DNA from: an uncultured Eubacterium sp.
Lineage (GTDB): Bacteria > Bacillota > Clostridia > Oscillospirales > Acutalibacteraceae
Assembly: GCA_944380635.1 (NCBI GenBank)
Contig: CALWID010000010.1
Span: 1 to 64,000 of the forward strand
Direction of reading: 5' to 3'
DNA: 64,000 bases
A program made the position numbers and the translations under genes. Shown here piece after piece: positions 46,954-55,365 of this stretch (the stretch's first letter is position 1; each line of letters opens with the position of its first letter). Under the pieces are notes generated by a model. The model was not told where the DNA came from, did no database searches, and saw only the letters and a list, made by a program, of their open reading frames with translations.

Positions 46954-47535
46954 TCACCTCATAATATCCGTAAAACCGATTATTTTATCACACAATCCGA
47001 ACTCTATACTTTCTTCTGCCGAAAAATAATGGTCAAAGTTTGTTGCCTGCTCTATTTCTTCAACAGAATGATTAGTGTGTTTTGCAAGTATGCTGTTTAA
47101 CCTGTATCTGGTTTCTAAAAGGCTGTCCGATATTGACTTAACTGTTGTAGTATTTCCGCCTATGCCATCCTGTATTAGCGGTTCGTGAAGCATAAGTTTT
47201 GAATTCGGAAGCATAAGGCGTTCTTTACCGCTTGCAAATATTACTGCCGCCATACTGAGCGCTTTGCCAAGGCATATCATTCTTATCGGTATATCAGCAG
47301 AATTAAAAAGGTCATACAGCATAAGGCCGCTGTTAACTTCACCGCCCGGGCTGTTAATTAAAATATCAATCGCTTTTTCTGAGTCGTCATCTGCAAGCAG
47401 CATAAACTGTTTTGCCACGGTATCGGCGCTTTCGCTGTCTATTTTGCCATCAATAAAAATTTTTCTTTTGGTTAGCAGTTTTGTTTCTAACGGAATTAAA
47501 GTTATTCCGTTGGATGATTTTAAGATTGTGTTCAT
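46954..47535 (-). CDS. ClpP-like serine peptidase
   Basis: 193 residues of the ClpP/TepA fold with catalytic Ser94 (GKALSMAAVIFASG), His117 (LMLHEP) and Asp168 (NFDHYFSAEES). INSPGGEVNSG is the oxyanion/strand region. Sequence differs from housekeeping ClpP (shortened N-terminus, unusual LSMAA), and it lies between a coupling-type ATPase and SpoVG, as seen for accessory ClpP copies in mobile elements. It may need an AAA+ partner, not encoded here. Confidence 0.88.
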   Translation of the reverse strand: MNTILKSSNGITLIPLETKLLTKRKIFIDGKIDSESADTVAKQFMLLADDDSEKAIDILINSPGGEVNSGLMLYDLFNSADIPIRMICLGKALSMAAVIFASGKERLMLPNSKLMLHEPLIQDGIGGNTTTVKSISDSLLETRYRLNSILAKHTNHSVEEIEQATNFDHYFSAEESIEFGLCDKIIGFTDIMR

Positions 47536-47555
47536 TTATGTACCTCCGCATCTGT

Positions 47556-47912
47556 TCAGTAAAGAATATTTACCGAAAAATCACTCGGTTTTTGCTCGTA
47601 AAGATTTTCACATTCAGAGTTATCAAGGGTCATATCTATAGAGACACACTCAGTTTTCAAAATAAAATCATATCCCCCAAACAATAGTTTTTCAAATGCC
47701 TTTCTTGTTTCCCGGTTAATCGGGTGCGCTATATCCGTAAATTTGCCGTCATTAAGTTTCCTGCTCGGCATTGCAAGAAAAAGTCCTTCTTCGGACTGAA
47801 GTATTTTAATATCGTCAACCGCAAATGCGTCATCAAGCGTTACATTTGCAACAGCTTTAAGTTTTGTTGAAGAGTCAATTAACTTTTTGATTCGTATAGA
47901 TGTAATTTTCAT
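47556..47912 (-). CDS. SpoVG-family RNA/DNA-binding protein
   Basis: 118 residues. SpoVG motifs: MKITSIRIKKL start, KLKAVANVTLDDAFAVDDIKI, LFLAMPSRKLNDGKFTDIAHPIN. In Firmicutes SpoVG binds nucleic acids and modulates expression; extra copies occur on plasmids, phages and conjugative elements. The C-terminal 30 residues are not conserved in the family. AGGAAG ribosome site; 13 bp after the NADAR gene. Confidence 0.9.
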   Translation of the reverse strand: MKITSIRIKKLIDSSTKLKAVANVTLDDAFAVDDIKILQSEEGLFLAMPSRKLNDGKFTDIAHPINRETRKAFEKLLFGGYDFILKTECVSIDMTLDNSECENLYEQKPSDFSVNILY

Positions 47913-47925
47913 TAAGTTCTTCCTT

Positions 47926-49092
47926 TCATTTATTTAAATAATATTTATCAAATTCCATATTTTTTAAGAAATTTAAACGTGTTAAATATTCTTCTTTTGT
48001 AAGTATTGTCTTATGTTTTGATGTTTTTCCGATTGAATGTTCAAGCGACATTAATCCTGTTTCAACCAAAGCTTGTCTAAATTCTGAATTTTGTTCATAC
48101 AAAGTGTAATAAAGGTTGTCTAAAATCAACTGGTAATCTTCGCTGTTCCTTTTCAATCGAACGCCTTTGTAATATAAATTACCGGTTATTTTCCAAAAAT
48201 TATGATGCTTCCCCGCTCGTTTTGCATCTTTACCTGTCATTTTAAATACTTTTGCCTGCTTATTTACATTTTTAAACTTGATACCCTGTAAAAAGCTTTC
48301 CATACTTGTAAACTCTGTATTATTAATTGTAAATCCGTTATTATACAGATTAGATAATCGATTCCAAGGTTTGTCGGACTTTAAGTATATATCTGCACAA
48401 CCGAAACAATTAACTCCATAACGAGATATTATTACAAAGTTTAGAAATGTCTTGTAAAAGTCTTCTTCACTTATTTTATCCGAGGACAAGTATTTGCATA
48501 TTCTAAAAAACAGTATGTCATCTTCATCACCGGCAAAGTATTTTTCAAAAACAAGCCAGTTATTGAAAATTTCGATAATTGCTTTTTTTCCATAAATATT
48601 TAAGGCTTTGATTTTATCGTATTCTTCATTCTTAACGGCATAATAAAATTCATAAGCGTTTTTGAATTTATAAAATTCATCTAATGAAAGAGCATAGTCG
48701 GTAATAGCATTTACAATTACATCAAAATCACAATTTTGTTTTTCATCATCATTTAAAAATAATTTGTATATTTTAGGGTCGTACTCATTATCATCGTTAA
48801 GCCTTGGCGCATAAAGTGTTAAGGACATAAATAAGAATGCATATGAAAGCATATCAACTGCTTGCATATATTCAAGCAGTAAAAAATCTGAAATTGATAA
48901 GAAAAATGCCAAAGACGAAATTGACACTAATATTACTGAATAGACATATCTACTTATATAACAAGCATTCAATATTATGAATCCTAACACCAACATTACG
49001 GCCAAAATGACATAATAATAGTTTTCACCTGCCATATCCACAAGTGTAGGCATCATATGGAAGTGACTTAGGTCAAACATACTAATAATCAT
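47926..49092 (-). CDS. Membrane-anchored protein with NADAR (DUF1768-like) domain
   Basis: 388 residues. Residues 25-95 hold two to three membrane helices; 105-240 are soluble and helical, with no recognised fold. Residues 244-378 resemble the NADAR superfamily as seen in phage versions: NRLSNLYNNGF, SMESFLQGIKFKN (Glu265, Gln269, Lys272 of the active-site helix), GKDAKRAGKHHNFW, and the closing LVETGLMSLEHSIGK. Known NADAR enzymes cleave N-glycosidic bonds in ADP-ribose conjugates, including ADP-ribosylated guanine in DNA. Membrane attachment is unusual. It overlaps the small membrane gene by 4 bp. The NADAR call rests on motif recognition only. Confidence 0.65.
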   Translation of the reverse strand: MIISMFDLSHFHMMPTLVDMAGENYYYVILAVMLVLGFIILNACYISRYVYSVILVSISSLAFFLSISDFLLLEYMQAVDMLSYAFLFMSLTLYAPRLNDDNEYDPKIYKLFLNDDEKQNCDFDVIVNAITDYALSLDEFYKFKNAYEFYYAVKNEEYDKIKALNIYGKKAIIEIFNNWLVFEKYFAGDEDDILFFRICKYLSSDKISEEDFYKTFLNFVIISRYGVNCFGCADIYLKSDKPWNRLSNLYNNGFTINNTEFTSMESFLQGIKFKNVNKQAKVFKMTGKDAKRAGKHHNFWKITGNLYYKGVRLKRNSEDYQLILDNLYYTLYEQNSEFRQALVETGLMSLEHSIGKTSKHKTILTKEEYLTRLNFLKNMEFDKYYLNK

Positions 49093-49328
49093 TCCCGAAA
49101 AAAAGCAAGCAAAGACAATTGTATGAGATGCCTTGGATTATTGTGTAGACTTAACAGTAAGAATATAAGTGCCGTTAAAAAAGGAATAATGAACAGAATA
49201 CATGTAATCAAGTACTCGGCACTGTTATACCTCCAAATTAAAGATTTGAATAGAAACAAAGCAAATGCAATAAAAGCAAGTACAATTTGAATATTTACTA
49301 AGTGGTTTTTCATATTTTGGGTTTTCAT
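49089..49328 (-). CDS. Small two-helix membrane protein
   Basis: 79 residues with two hydrophobic helices (about 14-31 and 40-61) and short charged ends. Its last bases overlap the start of the membrane-NADAR gene as ATGA, so the two are probably made together and may form a complex. No family recognised. Confidence 0.7.
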   Translation of the reverse strand: MKTQNMKNHLVNIQIVLAFIAFALFLFKSLIWRYNSAEYLITCILFIIPFLTALIFLLLSLHNNPRHLIQLSLLAFFRE

Positions 49329-49385
49329 TACTATCTCCTGTTTAAGTTTTCATCTTGTCAAAAATGAGGGTATCTTAATAGGTTT

Positions 49386-50321
49386 CTAAGCAATATTTTC
49401 ATCCTGTAATATCATAAAACACTGTTTATTGCCGTTCTCATCGAATTGATACAATGAATATTTAAACATTTGGCCAAAAGTTGCAAGGTCATCAGTATAG
49501 AGCACCTCTTTATCAAATCCGGTTTCTTTAAGCATTGACGATATTTCAAGATTCATCTCTTCGTCCTCACCGTTTATAACTATTGTGGGGAAAGAATCTT
49601 CGCTGAATACCGATACATACCTTTGAAGTTTATCCGAAAGGTCTTCCTTCCAGCCTTCATGCCGGCGCACTACTTCAAAACTGAGCGTTTCGCCGCTGAT
49701 TGATAACATTAAAGATGGTCTTACGATTTTTCCAAAATCCGCGTTTACAACTATTACCGGCCTTACTTTAAAATAATCAATACCAATATTTTTGAGATAA
49801 TTACAAACAAGCTGCGCCGTTTCGGCACGCGCTTTCACCGTGTATGCCGGGGCAGAAGCAACTGCCACTGAATTAAATCTATGGTTTACTCCTAAACTGT
49901 TTGCAAGTTTTGAACCAAACGAAGTAAGGGTGATTATTTTGAAATTTGAAATCAGCCCGTCCTGAGTTTGAAACCGACCGAAATTTATCAGTTGGTATCT
50001 ATGCAACCTTTTAAGCGAACTTTTAAACATATTATCGCTTATATTTATGTTCATAAGCAAAAGCATTTCACGGATTATTTTAGAAGTGCAGCAGCAGCTT
50101 CCGAACACTGCAACTAAAGAAACGATTGTTCTGTCAAGCTCGGTTATGGAGCCTTCTTCAAGCGCCATTGTAATGTGGTAATAATTTACATAGCCTTCTC
50201 TTTTTTCAAAGATGTATTTTTCATCAGGCATCGCTTTGAAAGCAGCGTGTTTCGGAATTATCTCGCACGAAGTATCAATATAATCTTTATTGTATGTACT
50301 TCCTGTTGTATATTTATTCAT
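49386..50321 (-). CDS. Winged-helix protein, replication-relaxation-like
   Basis: 311 residues. Residues 60-140 look like a winged helix-turn-helix (TSKIIREMLLLMNINISDNMFKSSLKRLHRYQLI). The C-terminal half (about 165-300) looks like an alpha/beta fold of the replication-relaxation/PD-(D/E)XK kind (VIVVNADFGKIVRPSLML, LSFEVVRRHEG), but without a clear catalytic triad. Similar proteins occur in plasmids and conjugative elements of Firmicutes. It begins 4 bp after the nuclease gene's stop. Function uncertain. Confidence 0.5.
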   Translation of the reverse strand: MNKYTTGSTYNKDYIDTSCEIIPKHAAFKAMPDEKYIFEKREGYVNYYHITMALEEGSITELDRTIVSLVAVFGSCCCTSKIIREMLLLMNINISDNMFKSSLKRLHRYQLINFGRFQTQDGLISNFKIITLTSFGSKLANSLGVNHRFNSVAVASAPAYTVKARAETAQLVCNYLKNIGIDYFKVRPVIVVNADFGKIVRPSLMLSISGETLSFEVVRRHEGWKEDLSDKLQRYVSVFSEDSFPTIVINGEDEEMNLEISSMLKETGFDKEVLYTDDLATFGQMFKYSLYQFDENGNKQCFMILQDENIA

Positions 50322-50325
50322 ATAA

Positions 50326-51222
50326 TTAGTCCTCCCTAAAAGATGTTTCTATCATATCATTTAACTTTTTCTTAAAGCTGAGTATATTTGCTACATAAAA
50401 TTGGTAAAACCAAGATACTGCTTCACACTTTTCGTCGTCTTTTTCAGCCGTAAGTAAAATATGCCTGTCCGGATTAACACCCATTAGCAATCCCAAACAA
50501 CGGTAACAGTCAAAATCAGAAAATTTGCCGCTTTTGACTTCACACCAAAAAATATTTTTGCCCACTCTGAATACTAAGTCTAATTCGTGTTTATCACCAT
50601 CTTTCTGAATAACGAAATTGCTGTAAATTTCATAATCACAACCGTGCTGCAATGCCGCTTTTTCAATGACTTTTTGAGTCACCGAATGTGCATAGTATTC
50701 AAGATAATCACCGTTAAGGAAATTAATAACCCTTGGCGCAGAAGAAATCTTACCGTGAATATTATTTAACGCCTTATTGTAAAACAGGTCTGAAATAATA
50801 CCGTATTCGGTAAAATTCTCCGCAAGGCTCACAGTTGCGTTTTGCTCAGGTACGGAAAGGGAATTCATAGAATATGTGAAAGTGAATTCCTTTTTAGGAA
50901 TACATTCGCGTATAAACTTTAAGAATGAATTTGTAAGTTCATATTTATCCGCCACATAATAAGCAAGCGATTCAATCTGAGGTATACAGCTTTTTGAAGA
51001 AAATGAGTCAACAGAAAATCCCTTTGATGTAAAATAATTTTTTATATCGGATTTGCCGGTGTCTTTTTGTGTGCCCGGCGGAATTAAAAGCCCGGGCAAA
51101 TCAGGAGTTGCCTGATTTTGTTGTTCCGGTTTTTCGGGAGTTGCCGCGCTTATTACCGGGTTTTGGCATTCCTCAATTACGGGTTCTTTAACAGGTTTTA
51201 AAAAATTTGTAATGAAAGACAT
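50326..51222 (-). CDS. PD-(D/E)XK nuclease-like protein (Card1/DUF1887-like C-terminus)
   Basis: 298 residues. Residues 1-55 are Pro/Gln-rich and disordered; 60-165 are unassigned. Residues 168-265 show a PD-(D/E)XK fold: Glu175 in GDYLEYYA, HELD (Glu213, Asp215), and Glu228-x-Lys230 in FWCEVKSGK. This arrangement is like the nuclease domain of Card1/Can2 CRISPR ancillary proteins (DUF1887). No CARF domain is visible. Probably a DNA/RNA nuclease, perhaps an effector. Confidence 0.65.
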   Translation of the reverse strand: MSFITNFLKPVKEPVIEECQNPVISAATPEKPEQQNQATPDLPGLLIPPGTQKDTGKSDIKNYFTSKGFSVDSFSSKSCIPQIESLAYYVADKYELTNSFLKFIRECIPKKEFTFTYSMNSLSVPEQNATVSLAENFTEYGIISDLFYNKALNNIHGKISSAPRVINFLNGDYLEYYAHSVTQKVIEKAALQHGCDYEIYSNFVIQKDGDKHELDLVFRVGKNIFWCEVKSGKFSDFDCYRCLGLLMGVNPDRHILLTAEKDDEKCEAVSWFYQFYVANILSFKKKLNDMIETSFRED

Positions 51223-51288
51223 TTTTATTCCTCCTTAATAAAGTTAATCACATAAAGACTAATCAAAAAATTTATATTAAAATTTAGT

Positions 51289-52296
51289 CTATTCTGTAAA
51301 TTTACATATTTTTTTAATATTTTCTGCAAGTATTTGGCACCTTTTAGCATCAATCGGTTCATCTGTTTCTTTATATATTTGTTCCAGCAATTTATATAGG
51401 CTGAATCGCTCAGGGTAATAAGAAACATTTGATTTTGTAAGCAGCCTTTCAAGGCGTTCTGCATGCTTTAATGATTCTTTGTATTTTTTATCAGCAATAC
51501 GGCATTGCGTTATGTACCAAAGTTTTAGTATGTAAAAATATCCGCCTTCTTCAAATTTTAAATTTTTATTATTTGTAAGCAGTATATAAATATCCTTCAA
51601 AAGTTTTGAAGATGTGTTTTTACAGTTTGTAAATAACATGATTTCACTTGCAAGATTAAATAAAACTGACGGCGCTCCATTAATGCTTGATGAATATGAA
51701 AGTAAATTTATTAAAATCTTTGCCGCTCGAAAGTAGTAATATTCCGCTTCTTTTATATCTGTATCGGCATTAAACCGCGCATACTCTATATAAGCAATGG
51801 CTTCTAAAAAGCCATACTTTTCAAAATTCTTCTTTGCCAATATATCAACGCATTTTAAAACAGTGTGGTTATATATTTTTTGAACAGTATCAAACTCTTT
51901 ATCGCTGTTATATTCATTTGCATAATTTATACCTAATATGGCAATAGGATATGCAAAATCATCATCACCGGCTTCATAATGTTCAAAAAGTACTTGTGAT
52001 GCGCTTAAATAAACATCTGTTATCGATGAATGATGAGAGCACATAAAGTTTCTTATGGAATTCATCTGCTTTTCCGCAACAATCGCTTGTGCAGTTCTTC
52101 CGGCATTATTTAATCTGACGCATTTTAAATACAAATATTTACGGAAGGATGTGTTGAAATCCAAATCTTCCTTTTCCGGTTTTATTTTACGAAAATACGG
52201 TTCAACCTCCACCATCATATCGGTAAACAACTGAATGTATTGCGCTTTAATTTCAGGATGCATTTTGTAAATTCTTTTACAATATTTGTTGTTCAA
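51289..52296 (-). CDS. TPR-like helical repeat protein
   Basis: 335 residues, nearly all helical, with Tyr/Ala-rich helix pairs resembling TPRs (EAIAYIEYARFNADTDIKEAEYYYFRAAKIL). TTG start at 52296, placed 7 bp after GGGAGGA. First gene of the minus-strand run ending at 45549. Likely a scaffold or sensor; no catalytic motif. Family not recognised. Confidence 0.65.
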   Translation of the reverse strand: MNNKYCKRIYKMHPEIKAQYIQLFTDMMVEVEPYFRKIKPEKEDLDFNTSFRKYLYLKCVRLNNAGRTAQAIVAEKQMNSIRNFMCSHHSSITDVYLSASQVLFEHYEAGDDDFAYPIAILGINYANEYNSDKEFDTVQKIYNHTVLKCVDILAKKNFEKYGFLEAIAYIEYARFNADTDIKEAEYYYFRAAKILINLLSYSSSINGAPSVLFNLASEIMLFTNCKNTSSKLLKDIYILLTNNKNLKFEEGGYFYILKLWYITQCRIADKKYKESLKHAERLERLLTKSNVSYYPERFSLYKLLEQIYKETDEPIDAKRCQILAENIKKICKFTE

Positions 52297-52697
52297 TTAA
52301 ATTCCTCCCTCATCTGTAAATATAAAATATCAGAAATTCTTTCCATTTGAAAACTTTTTATGTATTGTTTTTTCCAAGAAATGAATAAATTTATTAAATA
52401 TTACCGTGAATTAAATATTAAATTTCAAATTTTTTCTAAATATTCATCGTAATATTTATAAAACAGAAAGAATAAACTAAAAACGCCTCTCTTCCAATAA
52501 TTCGGAGCAAGAGAGGCAGAGTTTAGTTTACAATATATTAAACGGAATTCAGTAATTGTATTTACATAGTAATTTATTTCTGAATTTTAAATAGGTTTTA
52601 TAATTTTTAATTTTTTGTTTTTTAATTTAACATCCTGAATAAACTAAAAAAAGTTCCCGTAACAGTATATGTTAACAGGAACTTATGTTTAAACATT
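52297..52697. other. Non-coding spacer with two hairpins
   Basis: 401 AT-rich bases between TIR-protein and TPR-protein genes. A 9-bp stem GCCTCTCTT/AAGAGAGGC lies at 52485-52517 and on the minus strand is followed by GTTTTTAG. No open frame is convincing, and no clear consensus promoter for the TPR gene was found. Confidence 0.6.
52644..52685 (-). terminator. Terminator of the dipeptidase-TIR operon
   Basis: On the minus strand AAGTTCCTGTTAACA pairs with TGTTACGGGAACTT (a mismatched bulge inside), followed by a T7 run, 13 bp after the TIR gene's stop. Confidence 0.8.
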
Positions 52698-54023
52698 TTA
52701 AGATTCGATGACGAATACTATTCCGCTCATCGGTATTATCCACTCATCTTCTATATTAACTTCTATCAAACCTTCAAAAATATTTGCGTCTTCGGTATTT
52801 AATGCCCGATTTAAAAACGGTATCATATTTACACGGCATTTTGATTCGTTATAAGCAAAACTTATAAACGGACTGTATGTAATATCATTAATTGATACAA
52901 GAAAACAGCTTTTGCCTTTTAGATACGGCATTAAAAATTGTATGCGTATATCAACCTGAGTTTGATATGTATCTATATCCGTAAGTTTATATTCAGCAAA
53001 AATACCGCTTTCATTAATATCAACAGATAACGAGTGAACCCTTTTTTTGTTTACCGCTATTTTTACACACATAACATTTTGATAAAAATCGTGCTTTTCT
53101 TCATCTGAAAGTGCGCAAAGGGTTGTCAGGTCATCTTTTGAAATGTTAAGTGATTCGCTGAAGAAAAATTTTTCCTCCTTAAAACTGCTGTCAAGTTTAT
53201 TAATATCAGAAATAAACGCAATCTTAAAAGTATCTCCTGAAAATGTATTTGCGTAATTCTTTGTATAGTAAAGATTCTCACGCATCATAAAATAATTTTT
53301 CGGATTACTTCCCGGTATTCCAATGTCAGCAGTATCTGTTAGTTCTATGTCATATTTAAAATTATGCCTCAAACTGCATTCGTTGCAAATATTAGTGTTA
53401 ACAACATTCATCAAAATATCGCTCATAGTAGCATTTGAGCGGGAAGTGAAAATGTTTTTCAGTACATTATCTTTTACTTCTTCATTTATACAACTGTATA
53501 TTTCCGGGCTGGAAATTATATTTTGCAGCAAATCAAGGTCTGCCTTTTCTAAGATAAAATTATGAACACTTGGTACTGCTCTTATATTTTTTCTTACCCT
53601 CGAAATAAGGCTGTCTAAAGAATATATATCAAATAAAAAGCCGTGGCTGTCAAGAAGCTTTTTTACAGCAGGCATCAAATTATTTAGTTCATCATTAACA
53701 GGCAGATTGTAGCTTTTCAAAAAAAGAGGTATAACATTTTTTTTGCATTTAAACGCTTCGTTAATCTCAAAATAGAAAACATCGTTAGCATCTTTGCAGC
53801 GCTCAAAACAGCCGGGGGATACTACAACAAGAACATCAGTACACTCATCTCCTCTTAAAATGCTTGATATCTGTTCTTTATATTCTCCTGCAGACAGAGA
53901 TTCGTTGTCAAAAAAGACGCGGTATCCGTTGTGGCTTAACATTTCGTGCAAAAGCTTACCGTAGCAGTCTCCGCCATTTCTTCTGTAACTTATAAATATT
54001 TGATATCCTTTATCCTGAACCAT
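52698..54023 (-). CDS. TIR-domain protein
   Basis: 441 residues. Residues 6-135 are a TIR domain: IFISYRRNGGD (beta-A), GYRVFFDNESLSAGE (BB-loop region), VLVVVSPGCF, and VFYFEINEA, where Glu86 sits at the place of the catalytic Glu of NADase-type TIRs. Residues 140-441 are of no recognised family; SLRHNFKYDIEL preceded by CNEC may form a small metal site. TIR proteins in bacterial immunity consume NAD+ or make cyclic ADP-ribose signals. It overlaps the VanX-like gene by one base (TAATG), so both are translationally coupled. Confidence 0.85.
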   Translation of the reverse strand: MVQDKGYQIFISYRRNGGDCYGKLLHEMLSHNGYRVFFDNESLSAGEYKEQISSILRGDECTDVLVVVSPGCFERCKDANDVFYFEINEAFKCKKNVIPLFLKSYNLPVNDELNNLMPAVKKLLDSHGFLFDIYSLDSLISRVRKNIRAVPSVHNFILEKADLDLLQNIISSPEIYSCINEEVKDNVLKNIFTSRSNATMSDILMNVVNTNICNECSLRHNFKYDIELTDTADIGIPGSNPKNYFMMRENLYYTKNYANTFSGDTFKIAFISDINKLDSSFKEEKFFFSESLNISKDDLTTLCALSDEEKHDFYQNVMCVKIAVNKKRVHSLSVDINESGIFAEYKLTDIDTYQTQVDIRIQFLMPYLKGKSCFLVSINDITYSPFISFAYNESKCRVNMIPFLNRALNTEDANIFEGLIEVNIEDEWIIPMSGIVFVIES

Positions 54024-54688
54024 TATTTTGCCTCTTTTATAACACTTGAATTCAATTCAAATATTGAACTGTAAATTACTTCATTACCTGTTTTTTGAGA
54101 CCAAAAAATGTCTCCAAAATCGTAGTGCCACCATTCGCTTTCAAGGTTTGTAAAACCCTGTTCCTGCATAATGCTTTTTAAAAACTGCCGGTTTTTACCA
54201 ATATTTGTATCTGTTGAAAAAAAGTCCGTATGTGAACGCTCTGTAAAATCGTCAAATTCAGTTCCCATATTAACCGATTTGCCGTTTTTGTATACTATCG
54301 TTAAATCTACAGCTCCGCCTGAAGAATGAACATAAGATAATGTTTTGCTTTTATCAGGAAAAGAAACGAATTCCTGCGCCAACTTATGCAGTGCTCTTAC
54401 AGAAAGGTTTTGATTTTTCGCTTTTGTTGAAATATCAAAAAAGTAACGCCTGTAAAGCTCAAGCTGTACCTCATACGGTCGCCATGCATCAAATATTTTT
54501 ATCATCATTTCAGGTGGCAGGGAATTTGCAATGCAACATAGTTTTTCAGCGGCACTTTCGCGAAGATATGCTGTTGTTACTGCTCCCTTTATACCACTTT
54601 TATGATATGTACCGTCAAAAATTATTTTGCTGCTCAGTGAACAAGCATCTATAAGTTTTTCATTAAACAGTGATTTTTCCGTTTTCAA
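54023..54688 (-). CDS. VanX-like D-Ala-D-Ala dipeptidase (M15D)
   Basis: About 221 residues. TTG at 54688 follows AAGGCGG by 8 bp and is preferred; the in-frame GTG at 54697 has only a 2-bp gap and would leave a 7-nt leader. Zinc-peptidase residues, numbered from the GTG start: Arg73 (DAWRP), His124 and Asp131 (HSSGGAVD), Glu188 and His191 (ESEWWHYDFG). Spacing matches VanX. The family cleaves D-Ala-D-Ala (vancomycin resistance) or recycles wall dipeptides. No vanA/vanH or regulators are nearby; it is coupled instead to a TIR gene. Confidence 0.88.
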   Translation of the reverse strand: MKTEKSLFNEKLIDACSLSSKIIFDGTYHKSGIKGAVTTAYLRESAAEKLCCIANSLPPEMMIKIFDAWRPYEVQLELYRRYFFDISTKAKNQNLSVRALHKLAQEFVSFPDKSKTLSYVHSSGGAVDLTIVYKNGKSVNMGTEFDDFTERSHTDFFSTDTNIGKNRQFLKSIMQEQGFTNLESEWWHYDFGDIFWSQKTGNEVIYSSIFELNSSVIKEAK

Positions 54689-54710
54689 TGTTTTCACCGC
54701 CTTTTACAGT

Positions 54711-54739
54711 ATTATATAATATTATCCATATAATTGCAA
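54711..54739 (-). promoter_or_regulatory. Promoter of the dipeptidase-TIR operon
   Basis: On the minus strand TTGCAA (54739-54734), 17 bp, TATAAT (54716-54711). The start of transcription would fall near 54704, leaving a leader of only about 16 nt before the TTG start. Confidence 0.75.
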
Positions 54740-54841
54740 CGGATTAAAACTATGGTGTAAACAATATCTGCTTGCTAACGCATACAGTTTTATGAGAAAT
54801 AAATTTAACTTTATGTATCAGCTTGAGAAAACAATCTTGTT

Positions 54842-55084
54842 TTATGCAATCATTTTATCAGTAAAAACAACAGAATCAACTTCAACTTTTGCGTTTGGAT
54901 AATGCCTATTTGCACTTTTTAAGTATGTGCACAGTACGGTAGTGCCGTTTGGAAGGAATCCAAAGTCAGCAAACGCCATTTCTCCGTTATCAAGGCGAAT
55001 ATATACTCCTTTGTTTTTGTCGCCGCCTACTACGGTGCCATATACGCTGTCCATGCGGTTGATTTTGGAATACGAATAATACAT
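54842..55084 (-). CDS. Small S1/OB-fold-like protein
   Basis: 80 residues with a beta-rich core: GTVVGGDKNKGVYIRLDNGEM then GTTVLCTYLK, like an S1 or cold-shock-type OB fold. AGGAG site before the ATG. Probably binds RNA; similar small proteins are common in clostridial accessory regions. It is transcribed divergently from the large RyR-domain gene. Confidence 0.6.
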   Translation of the reverse strand: MYYSYSKINRMDSVYGTVVGGDKNKGVYIRLDNGEMAFADFGFLPNGTTVLCTYLKSANRHYPNAKVEVDSVVFTDKMIA

Positions 55085-55307
55085 TTGTGCATCTCCTGTT
55101 TTATAACTTTAAATTTATACTGATTTTCATTTGCCTTAATTGTATATTAATGAATTATCATTCCAAAAGCCATAATTATTACTTAAAATATTTCCAAGAT
55201 TAGCCATTTTTTTATCTGTATAAAAAATATTTTAAAAAATTTTTTTCAAATTAAAAACATAAGCTTGCACTCATTTGAATATTATGGTCTGCTATGTTTA
55301 TACTAAA

Positions 55308-55336
55308 TTGCTTTTGCTTTTTTGATATGATATAAT
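55308..55336 (+). promoter_or_regulatory. Promoter of the Sel1/Rossmann/RyR gene
   Basis: TTGCTT (55308-55313), 17 bp, TATAAT (55331-55336); AGGGGGAT follows before ATG 55366. Confidence 0.65.
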
Positions 55337-55365
55337 TAAATATAAAATTATAGGGGGATATAAAA

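Noticed and set aside
45549..52296. Complete ICE or conjugative plasmid remnant
   Set aside because: A coupling-type ATPase, ClpP and SpoVG fit such an element, but relaxase, integrase, VirB4 and att repeats are all missing in the window.
54023..54688. Vancomycin-resistance (van) cluster
   Set aside because: Only a VanX-like gene is present; no VanH dehydrogenase, D-Ala-D-Lac ligase or VanRS pair is near.
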